This document shows positions 22,501-32,400 of a stretch of 64,000 nt of DNA, piece by piece. Source of the stretch: Branchiostoma belcheri (Eukaryota; Chordata; Leptocardii; Amphioxiformes; Branchiostomatidae); assembly GCF_001625305.1 (NCBI RefSeq), contig NW_017802602.1, positions 2,550,859 through 2,614,858 of the forward strand, written 5' to 3'. A model generated the notes under the pieces. The model had not been told where the DNA came from and did no database searches. It was given only the letters and a program-made list of their open reading frames with translations. The first letter of the stretch is position 1. Each line of letters begins with the position of its first letter. The translations under genes were made by a program, and so were the position numbers.

Positions 22501-25500
22501 CGTCAAGCCTCGTTCTCGGGACAAGGACATTCTTTTGAAGGTCATCCTGTGCGCCAAACTGGTTGGAACCCACGGCATCTTGTTCGCCGCCGCCGATTCG
22601 AAGCTGGCGTCTGTGGTGTTGCTGTCATATCGGGGTAACACGGCGGAGGCAACCGTACAGTTCAGAGGAAGAGTGGCTAGGGTTGATGCTCAGAGCCAAC
22701 TTCTTCATGTGAGAAAACTTGTCAATATGGGAATTAATTTCTTCGAGTTAACGTTAACGTTAGTACTTTAGGGAACGGACGTATTGTTTACGGTGACTAC
22801 TAAGTTGTAGGTTGACAGCACGTGGGAGAGGGGGAAGTTTCTAGTATTAGACAGAGAAACAGGAAGGCAAAAGGTCAGACACAGAAAATGAGGTGAACTT
22901 TGCGGTCACGAAACCCCTAAATACTTCTCAAAAGTCTCAAATGTTCGATTTCTGGTTTACTTTGTTAATGATGTTTGTTGTTTGTTTGTTTGTTTGTTTG
23001 CATTTTTTAGAATCCACATAATGGTGTTGAATGAATTCCACATTATTCTTCCTGGAGTCCACAAGGGTGATGATGTATATTATAGAAAGTAAATTTTGTC
23101 AGTTGCAAATGCATAGAGCTTGAAATAAGAGGGAAAAACGTCAGAACTGCACCCATTTTCAGGAAGATTCGGTGATTGCCATCGAGCTGCTCGTCACGAA
23201 AAAGCACCTGATCCTCCGGACGCCGAAAGCGATGTTTCACACCGAGCACAACCTGCACCTGTCCTCGGCCGACCTCGCCTCTCTGACCGAGGTAACTTAT
23301 ACCGGACTTTGTTAGAGTTCATATGTTTCATTGTTTCACCAAAAATAGTTTCATGAGGTTGGTAATGTATAGGATATAGGAGTTTTCTTTCACACAATCA
23401 TAATTTCTTACCTAAGTGCCGCAAAAGCGCAACCTACATTGCCTACATATAGCGACGAGAAATCCCCCCTACTATAAAATTGCAACATTCTGTAACCCAA
23501 CACTAGTTACCATGGTAAGAGACAGTCTGGTTCAGGTCATTGACCAAATCAGAGGTGTTTGGAAAAGAGATAGAAAGAAGAAGAAGAAACGGAGCAAAAA
23601 GTATTTGTTTTCCTTCCGTAAACATTACTAGGTTTACGTCGGTGGCGCCCTGGTCGACTCCGGTCTTCCGGACGACATCGCAAACGGAGGAAAGTTTGTC
23701 GGGGAAGTCTACGAAGTGTGGGTGAACGACAAGCACTACAGCCCAACAGCCATGGACTTTGCGGATGTAAAAGCCCTGACATATCCAGGTAAACTTTTAT
23801 TCTAGATTTTATCATAGATGGTCTAGCGTTAACATATGCGGTTCAGAAAATACTAGCATGGCAAAGTGTGTGGTGTGTTGAAAGTTGGAAAAATTGCACT
23901 AGGGGCAAAGCATGGAAAAAGCACGACAATTACTATGAATAGTTTGGAGTAGTTGTGCTGACTTTTAAAGCTATGTTTGCACTGAATGGAACCGGCCAAC
24001 GGACCGACTAGTTTGCCTACCAGGATTCTAGTAGTTGTGTTCTAATATTTAGCGTGGCTTCATACATGTAACTGTATCATGCAAATGAGCACGACTTGCG
24101 TTTTCACATTAATCTCCAAGCAGATTCTGTGGGGCAAGGGGAGTCTATATTGGTCGCCTGTATCCATTGGCCTCCTGTATATTGGTGGCGAATATGGATA
24201 CTAGCCTCCGTAGCAGGCTTATAGAACTGGGGGTTTGGTGGTCTTCGGCTGTTTTCTGATCAGCCCAGTTCTACAAAAGCGGGGATAATTCAACCAGGCC
24301 GGCTATGTTGTCTATATGCAATCAGAAAATAGCACATAAAATCTCCCAAAGACCCCCAAAACCCCCAGTTTGTGGCATTCTATGGAGGCTAAATGGATAC
24401 AGGCTGCCAATATAGACTCCCCTTGCCCTATAGAATCTGCTTGGAAATTCTTATGATCTTTAATACTTTTCTCTGACGCCACATTTCAGTGAAGGTGACA
24501 GAGTTGGAGAAGCCTCTCGGGGACCAGTTTGTTCTCAGTTGCCATGACGACACGTCAACAAATCACGTTATGATGTCCGACCGGACGTGGAAACACGACG
24601 GACAGGAAATACGGAAAACGAAAAGAGTCTACGTGAAGAATACAAGAGCTCTAGAATCGGTAGGAAGACACAGTGCTTTCACAGATGATTGTGTCAGTTT
24701 TGTTTTTGATAGAGGGACGCCAGTGGACTGTAATGTCACTGGTCATCGTCGAAAACGACGAACGAACAACATACCCAGATAAAAAAGAAACTAACCTTCC
24801 TCTAATTGCTTCCCCACTGACGTAAAAAGTTATGTGTTAAGTTATCTCTCTATTTGCCCAATTTCTACTCTTTCCGGCCGCTCCCGAGGCTTAGTAGAGG
24901 CTAGGTAGAACTTACAACTTGGACAAAATCGTTCAGAATACAAAAGAATTCGTTGACCGAAAGCGTGTTGCCTTTCTGTATTTTTTTTATCTTTCCAACA
25001 GGAGACGATCTTTTCGCACCTGCACTTCACGAACTTCTCTCGCGATGAGAGCGGTGTGTACGTGTGTGAGGGGCAGCTGGCCGGAGTGAGCATTCCGCAG
25101 AAAGTCGTGATGCTGAAAGTACAGATGCCGCCAAACTGGACCTCAAGTGAGATCCTGCACAGAATGTTGGCTTCAACTGGTTTAATTTGACCTGATCTGC
25201 CTAGCTCTGGTCAGGCTCAGCTCTAGCTTTAAGCTAGTCTCCACCAGACTCCTCTGCAGGCTGAATAAATAGTAGAAATAGAAAAGTAATCAGTATCTGG
25301 CCTGGTGGAGATTATCTTTAAGCCAGGAAACAAAGGCCTCGTGGCCCAAATTACTAGTATATCATTTACGACTAGTTGCAGATCACGGTTCAATTAATAC
25401 ACGTTTGCTCTCTGAAGAAGTACGTTGTATGTACAGTTTCAAATTGGACTTTAGGTCCATGTTTTACATTGAATTTCTCCTTAGGCATTCCATACAACAA

Positions 25501-27360
25501 CGCTTTTAGAGACGAATAAATCTTAAGAAACGACGTTATGGTCGTAATATTTCTGTTACTAATGCGCAATGTATTAATCATCCTATATATAGGTAAATAA
25601 CGCTATATTGTTGCTGTTTATTTCAGTGTACGACCACCGTGATGTGATGTATTTGATCATCTTCCTGGCCATTGTCAGCGGTGCCTTCCTTGTCGGATTG
25701 GTTTTCTGTCTGCTCTGGTGCCGCTGTCAACCAAGGTTTGTGTTTTCCTCTAAAGCATTAAAAGACAAAAGCTTTGGTTAAACTGTTAACCGTGGCTTCA
25801 TAAGCCAAATAGCTTTTTTTTAGTTCGGTGGAAAGACAAATGGTTCCTTTTTGACATAATTATTGTAGTTTTGTATTTGCATTACGGTATAGTCCATAGT
25901 TTTCTAAAGAACACTTTTACAGACGTTTGAATGTCAAGAAATGTCACATTCAAAATGGCCAAAATGACAGATAGTAAAAAAAATCACTTTTGTTATCTTG
26001 TTTTGGTCATCAAAGACAAAATTGTACTTGAATCATATGTATCCTACCACACATGTGTCCTTGCAATCTTACCTTACCTTCATAGGTGGTTTTGTCCACT
26101 GAATCTGATCCTGAACATCAGTGATTTCATTTCAGCGAAAACGGATGGAGACTACGGAGAGGACCACCCTCCACGCCTCCCAATCTACCGAAAGGGGTGA
26201 AAAAGGCAACCTTCAAGGAGACTATGAACGAGCTCAGATCTAAGCTAAAGACCATCAAACGCATGAGGCGAGAAAGCCGGGTTTTGGAACTAGAGGAAAA
26301 AGATCGCCTGATTTCTTCTGATGCTTCTGAGGATGAGAATCGTGACCAGAAACTTGCAGTTTTGGAGAACGAAAATAACCTGACAGAAGCGTGGGGTGAG
26401 AGCAGAGTGGGCTCTCTGAGCGAAATGAGAGACATCCCCGACGGTGCTCCCAAAAGTCCACGGTCAAGCCCCCTAGCGACTTCCAAGAAAACAGCAGGCT
26501 CCGTGCCATCTTTAGCAGTGGACATCAAGGATGCCTCAAAGAGACCAGATTTTGACAACACCAAGACCACGTCGATTGTGTTGAATCTTTCTAGCCACAG
26601 CAAAGAGGGGCTAGTAGGGCAGAGCAATAATATGTCTGAGGCAAAGGGAGAGAAACAAGTGGTCACGAAGGCAACGGCTGACTCGGAAAGAAGGATGTCC
26701 GTTCTCATGTCGCCCGCCCCGTTCCATCGAGCCAGCGCCGTGAAAACGAACGTTATATCGTCTGTTGATACATCAAGACTAGAACAGGCCTCACGCACAT
26801 CTACCAACGTCAAACTTCCCAAATCATTCAAATCGAGACTTCCGTCGGAATCGAAGGTGTCGAAGCTGTCTTTGGGGGAGCCAGAAACTGCGCTCATGCC
26901 TCGGCTGTCGCTGTCGGATAGCACGAGAAGGAGCATAGAAAAACTAACTGCCTCTCGGCATAGCCTACTTGCCACGGATAAGAATCCAACAAAACCCCCA
27001 CCTGCTGCAGGTCCTACTCCAAAAGGACCCTCAGAACCTCCACCCAAAGGCCCACCAGGACCTCCACCTAAAGGCCCACCCGGACCTCCACCCTCTCCAG
27101 GCCCACCCGGACCTCCACCCAAAGGTCCACCCGGACCTTCACCCAAAGGTCCACCTGGACCTCCACCCAAAGGCCCACCCGGACCTCCACCCAAAGGCCC
27201 ACCCGGACCTCCACCCAAAGGCCCACCCGGACCTCCACCCAAAGGTCCACCCGGCCCTCCACCCAAAGGTCCACCCGGCCCTCCACCTACTCCAGGCCCA
27301 CCCGGACCTCCACCCAAAGGCCCACCAGGACCTCCACCGCCCCCACCACTTCCACCCTGA
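19563..27360 (+). CDS. Type I receptor: TSP1, LamG x2, Ig, TM, polyproline tail (992 aa)
   Basis: Twelve exons join in phase: 19563-19656, 20102-20239, 20777-21027, 21373-21553, 22019-22135, 22446-22708, 23163-23291, 23632-23788, 24490-24659, 25002-25146, 25627-25735, 26136-27360. They encode a signal peptide ([14 protein letters not shown]), one TSP1 ([12 protein letters not shown]), LamG1 ([31 protein letters not shown]), LamG2 ([25 protein letters not shown]), an Ig domain ([18 protein letters not shown]), a membrane helix ([20 protein letters not shown]) and a 408-residue tail ending PPPPLPP. Exon phases from LamG to tail equal those of the minus-strand receptor, so the two are paralogs. 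Function is not known; an adhesion or signalling receptor is inferred. Confidence 0.9.
19826..20026. repeat. TG-rich low-complexity tract
   Basis: Degenerate TG repeat with ATG and CGTG interruptions in intron 1 of the plus-strand receptor. Confidence 0.9.
21265..21358 (+). mobile_element. Family A MITE fragment upstream of a splice acceptor
   Basis: GTGATTGACC, AAGAAGAAGAGGAAACTGAG, CAATATGTTTTCCTTCG and TAAACAT match the family A end. The acceptor of exon 21373-21553 lies about 15 nt downstream. Confidence 0.65.
22225..22350 (+). mobile_element. SINE-like repeat (CACTACAGCAGGGGGCT family)
   Basis: Shared with copies at about 30425-30500 and 34805-34935: GGCGCCAATCTC...GCAATCACTACAGCAGGGGG, ending near CCCATACTCTTTC. 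It is intronic. Confidence 0.55.
22976..23001. repeat. (GTTT)n microsatellite
   Basis: A short run of GTTT units. Confidence 0.9.
23462..23629 (+). mobile_element. Family A MITE immediately upstream of a splice acceptor
   Basis: AACACTAGTTACCATGGTAA, GTCTGGTTCAGGTCATTGAC, AAGAAGAAGAAACGGAGCAA and TTTTCCTTCCGTAAACATTA are the family core and end. The AG acceptor of exon 23632-23788 follows within about 3 nt of the recognisable end. Confidence 0.75.
24115..24452. mobile_element. MITE with a second MITE nested inside
   Basis: The outer inverted ends read TCCAAGCAGATTCTRTRGGG and continue as CAAGGGGAGTCTATATTGG. The inner element (24202-24391) has termini TAGCCTCCRTAGCA and matches the copy at 61806-62001 along its length. 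The outer element is split by the inner one between GAATATGGATA and AATGGATACAGG. Confidence 0.75.
24842..24910. mobile_element. Fragment of the CAATTTCTACT...GGCT fold-back family
   Basis: GCCCAATTTCTACTCTTTCC...CGAGGCTTAGTAGAGGCTA resembles 41490-41552, 48597-48769, 25228-25318 and 31976-32070. Confidence 0.5.
25228..25318. mobile_element. Small fold-back element (GTCTCCACCAGACTC family)
   Basis: AGTCTCCACCAGACTCCTCT at the left pairs loosely with CTGGTGGAGATTA at the right. The left half matches 31976 and 48597. Confidence 0.5.
27000..27357 (+). repeat. 24-bp coding minisatellite: PPGPPPKG repeats
   Basis: About 13 units of PPGPPPKG (24 nt each, two with SPGP or TPGP variants) at the end of the plus-strand receptor, ending PPPPLPP before TGA at 27358-27360. 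Polyproline of this kind can bind profilin, SH3, WW or EVH1 domains (family knowledge), so a link to actin regulators is an inference. Confidence 0.9.
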
Positions 27361-27790
27361 AGAAGAAAAGGGTTTAGAATAACTGTAGCTGACTAGAGCT
27401 ATATTTCCAGCTCATTCTAACTACAGCGTCTTTAGCACACAAGGCTATGGTTGACTGACTTGAGGCATGCTCAAATTCGCTTCACAAGTGTCGTCTGTTA
27501 GTGATGGGTTAACTAGTAACTAATTATAGGGTAAGTAGCAACAATGAAGAAGTTTAAAAGTGTCTTATGTTTTGGACATTTAAATGCTGAAACAATGTTG
27601 TGCTATGAGAAAATAAAATGTTGCTGTATATTGAATGCACAGTGTGTTTATGTAGTGCAGAATAAGATACAGAATAAATGCAAACCTGCCTGTCGTCCTG
27701 GCTTCTCACTGATGTTACTTTGGAGCCAATTTCTCACACACACACACCCCCATCCCTCCACACACACACAAACATACTACCATCCCTCAC
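27361..27790 (+). other. 3' UTR of the plus-strand receptor with AATAAA at 27612
   Basis: AATAAA occurs at 27612-27617 and another AATAAA near 27672. CA-rich sequence follows from about 27735. Confidence 0.6.
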
Positions 27791-27814
27791 ACACTTGTAC
27801 TAATACACAATTGT

Positions 27815-27890
27815 AATGAGCCCTGGAAGATTAGCCCTAACGGGCTAAAGGGTATCGTAATAAACTGAATTAACTGAACTGAAACATACC
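27815..27890 (+). mobile_element. LINE/SINE 3' tail with hairpin
   Basis: AGATTAGCCCTAACGGGCTA forms a stem-loop and is followed by ATAAACTGAATTAACTGAAC, a simple-repeat tail typical of CR1/L2-like 3' ends. Confidence 0.55.
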
Positions 27891-27904
27891 ATCATTGACA
27901 CCAG

Positions 27905-27977
27905 CAACACACACACACACACAGCACACACATACACACACAAACACACATACCCAGTCACACACGCACACAGAGAG

Positions 27978-28028
<51 letters not shown>
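27905..28028. repeat. (CA)n microsatellite
   Basis: Interrupted, then pure, CA repeat. Confidence 0.95.
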
Positions 28029-28029
<1 letters not shown>

Positions 28030-28030
<1 letters not shown>

Positions 28031-29225
28031 TACTTCAACTGTCAGTTAAAGTAACCCCTTTTACAAACAACCTGTCACCAATAACCAAATAGACAGTTGA
28101 TAAGGACACCTTCAACAGATGATAGATCAGAAAAAGTGGTTTTATTTCTTCCTAACAAATATGATATGAGATACACAGATCCTGAGTATACAAATCCTGA
28201 ACATTTTTTTTCTAGAACACATTCTACAGTCATTTTAGGCTCTCAATTCTTTCACACCAAGAACAGCCTCTAAAAGCAGATGAATGTGTCAGACTCTGTA
28301 ACATTTGAAGTAAATTTACCTGGTTTACTGCATTCCTGTTGTCAAACACAATGCTGTTTTATGCACTACATGGTACATTTTTATTATTATCATTAACAAA
28401 CATTTAATTCTAAAATAAAGACTAAGCTTTAACTTCCAACACTAACAAAGTATTGGGACTTACCCCACATCTTTCATAATGACTTGTACCAACTCAGATG
28501 AACTTAACATTGCTTAACATTTAATTCTGTTAGCTGCATTATGAAGTATAAACTAACAGCTCCTACAAGTCCATAGACTGATCCACACTGCCAATTAGAA
28601 TATTAAGCAGATCAACAAATAGCTATAGAAAACAGAGGGAGGTCTGAGATATTTTTGCATCCAAGCATTTTTGTTTTCCCTTTTCCTAAATTTTGACAAA
28701 GGTAGGTGTGGCTACGGATCAGCAAATGGTTCAGCATCTAATAGGGCTACACACCAGGTCCTGTTTAAAAACTCATTAAAAACATATGCATGAACAATAG
28801 AATTACATAAATGTGAAACAGAGTCAAATAGCCATACATTAAATGTAGGTACAGTTAGATAAAAAATGTCATGATTATTCATATTTTAATATAAGATTTG
28901 CCTTTTCATGATTATACAAAAATAGGTCTCTTCCTCAACTACTTGTCAATGATATGCATGATAATTTTATTGTTAAAATATCCTTGTAATTAGTAAAATA
29001 CACATGGAACAGAAGGAAAAATGCAGGATTGATTAATATATAGAAATATGCTCATTGACTGTTCCAGTTGTCATTTAGTCTAGAATTGAGTTTAAAATCT
29101 GTCAAGAATACTACATTTAATTTCAAATTGTAAAATTAAACTGCAACTTTTGAGTGTTTTACATAATCAATAAGGCTGTTTCTGTTAATCAACTTATAAT
29201 CTATTAAAACCCATAGATAATGGTA
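28030..29225. other. AT-rich intergenic or 3' UTR sequence
   Basis: It lies downstream of the PH/START gene (minus). No exon or repeat family was recognised; it could include that gene's 3' UTR. Confidence 0.4.
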
Positions 29226-29457
29226 AACCTTTGGTCCCTTACTCCATAACCTTTGGCCCCTTGTATAGTCTCTTACTTCATGACTTTTGGCCCCTTGAAC
29301 CATAACCTTTGGCCCCTTGTACATATTGACCTTTGGATCCTCTTACTTCACGACCTTTGGCTCCTTGAACCATAACCTTTGGCCCTTTGTACATATTGAC
29401 CTTTGGTCTCTTACTTCATGACCTTTGGCCCCTTGAACCATGACCTTTGGCCCCTTG
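29226..29457 (-). repeat. Tandem repeat of a GACCTTTGGCCCCTTG unit
   Basis: About nine degenerate copies of (C/G)ACCTTTGGCCCCTTGNAC, some spaced by CTCTTACTTCATGACC or TACATATT. On the minus strand it starts about 11 nt after the stop codon of the PH/START gene, so it probably lies in that 3' UTR. Confidence 0.8.
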
Positions 29458-29468
29458 TGGGATGCTGA

Positions 29469-32400
29469 CTACATGGAGACGACTTTCATGTACGTGGCGA
29501 CCTCCTCCACTAGATGTTGGTAACTGGTGCGAAAACCTCGAACCAACAGACCTATCGAAAAATGTACCAATAAGTGGGTGTAAGTGTCGATGTATCAGTG
29601 AGTGGGTATAATACTCAAATTATATAATCCCTACAAAGTTCACATTCACAAAAGCCCAAAACACTTTCCGGAGGTCTACGAACTTGAAGATCACAGAAGA
29701 CTGAAATGTTTTGTGGGTTTGTACTTAAAAGTGTGTTGTTCAAAGACTGCTATATCAGTTTGAATATCATTCAGCACCAAGGACAGGGCTTATAATATAC
29801 AAGAGACCACCACATGTACACATCATCCCACACACCGGGTACCCCTACAAGAGCCTCGAAAACCACTGACCTGACTTGTACATGTACTTCAGTCATTCAG
29901 CCAAAGATATGTTGGCAGAATCAAAAATGTGCAGTATGAATTTTGTAATGGTAAGATTCCTTATTTCTTGTGTCTGTTTGTAAAAGTGTGTTGTTCAGAG
30001 ATTACTATATCAGTTAGAATGTCATTCAGCACCAAGGACAGTGGTTTCACAGTGGTTTCACCACTTACACACATCATACCACACACCAGGTACCCCTACG
30101 AGAGCCACGAAAACCACTGACCTGACTTGTACGACTGTTTCAACATCCCCCTTAGTGACCCTCGTACATCCACCTGTGCGAGAAACGTCATCCTGGTCTT
30201 GTTGGGACTCTTGGTGTCGGGTTTCAAAACCACTCCGGAAAGCTCAACTCTACAAAGTGTGGCGTCCTGGGTTTGGATATAAATTATGGATTATTTCAAA
30301 AGACAATTTGAATGCATTGTTGCCAACAAGAGTTCAAACCCCGGGCAGGTCATACCATTAAGACTTTAAAAAATGGTACATACTCCTTTGCTTAGCACTC
30401 AGCATCTATGAGAAAGAGTGTCGGAAGGTCAAACATACATGTACAACACTACCAGTGGGCTAGCCCCCTGCTGTAGTGCTTGCACAGAAATGGAGATGGG
30501 CACCACCCCTATGCTCTGCAAGAAGTGGAAATGGACCTTCTTTTTCTCTTCTATTGCCAACATTTGCCAATACACAAAAACACATATTACAAGACTATCA
30601 AGTTCTTCCAGTTAACCATGCTTTAAGGTCAATGAACAGCACTGCCTATCTCACTACTTCAGTACTGCATCCTGTGCTAGAGTACAGTATTATGAGGGCA
30701 CAAAAGTGTAACTTTTAAATATGAATTGATTGGGATTAACAATTATAAGGATTCGAATGAAAGCTCATCTGTGTTGGTAGAATACATAGTTAAAGAGTTT
30801 GACTTGTTCCAACAAATCTGATGAAGGTTGACGGGATCAGCCGAAAATTTATGGTGAGTTCTCCTTATTGTGTTGGAACAAGTCAAACTCTTTAACTAAT
30901 TATAAGGATTGAGTATACACATTAAGAAATATTTCTTATATAAATGCCTGAAGAATGTGTCTCATTCTAGGAAGATGATGTCAGACTACAAACCTTTTCA
31001 AGAACAAAGTTTTCATGTGCTGCAGACAGTATCATCATCCCTGAGGAACAAAAGCAATAAATACACATCAAATGGTGTCAAGAAAGTTCATCTGTGTTGG
31101 TAGTTAAAGTCTAGAGTTAAAACTTTTATTTAAAAACTTTAGTTTCAAAACTGTTCAGAAACCATTGTGGCCATTATTTCTTCTCCATACTGCAGAGGTT
31201 ACAGGTAACAGTGAATGCAGAACATAAAAATCCACATACACATTCATGTATATTTTTCAATTATATAATTTTTCTGTTATAAACGGGAATCACAGGATGT
31301 TATCCTAAAATATGCAAGTACAACCTTAAAAAAGAAGTTCTGCTGTAGTGCTACTGTAGCGTTACAGGCTTTGTGCAGTACATGTACATTCTGCCCACAT
31401 GTTCATCAAAATGCCCTGGGTATGAGATCACATTTCCAACATCACAGTACCTGGAAATGAGATCAACTATACTAACCACTGGTGCAGTCGGACGTGTCCT
31501 GCTCGGTGACCCATGACCTCAGAACGCACACCTCGCGCGGGGTCATGCCTGGCAGTGATGTCTTGTAGTGCCACTGTACGACGGAGTTCGCTCGATCAGG
31601 GTCAATGCTCTGTAGCACTCTCTCATCTCGAAAGAAGTAATCCAGCTATATGTTGAAAACAAAAAAGAACAGAACAGGGTTTCATTGAAGAGGTTTATCA
31701 GTCATATAAAATTACAGTTAGCCTAGAATATTCTTCAATCAGTAACTGTTTTTGAAAGGTCAGTCCTATTAACCCCTAACTCCGCAAGGAGGCGGGGAAG
31801 GCCAGAAGATCCGCACAAGTCTCGACCTAGTCTTGTGTTCTCGCTAGACTAGGTCACTAGTCAAGATGTACAGTTGATATAAAAAATTGGAGGTACATGT
31901 TTTTACCTTTCAAAAACAGTCACTTATTGAAGAATATGATATTCTACTAACCAGAACAGTGTTTATCAGTTAAGTCTCCACCAGACTCATTTGCTGGCTA
32001 AATAAATAATTAGAAATCGGCCTAAAAAGAATGTAGCTGGCCAAGGTCCTTTTTCCGGCCATAGAGACACATAGGAAACAAAGCCTGTTTGGAGGTAAAA
32101 CAGCAGACTACAGATGCCAACCTTGCCACCCTCTGCACATGCCTGCTGCAAGAAGCTGTAGACGATAGAACAGGGGGCTTCAACTGTACCATCCACCTGT
32201 AATGATGTAAACATACAGCAAATAAAGATATTATAATATAAATTATTAAGAACTTCCTCCTTCGTTATGGAAACTATACTCCTGATTTGCATAATACTCA
32301 AATCATGCTCTTAAGCCATACTGAAAATAACAACAATCTCTCATTCCCTGCAAGACATATGTCACATTCCTGTGTCCTGTACAATTTCTAAAATCCCTGC

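Noticed and set aside
26127-27317. Minus-strand Gly/Pro ORF of 396 codons
   Set aside because: It is the mirror of the polyproline tail exon of the plus-strand receptor.
31380-31476. Missing linking exon of the PH/START gene
   Set aside because: An open stretch (YCDVGNVISYPGHFDEHVG) follows an AG at about 31452, but it would leave a 25-nt intron and does not resemble START, so it was not added.
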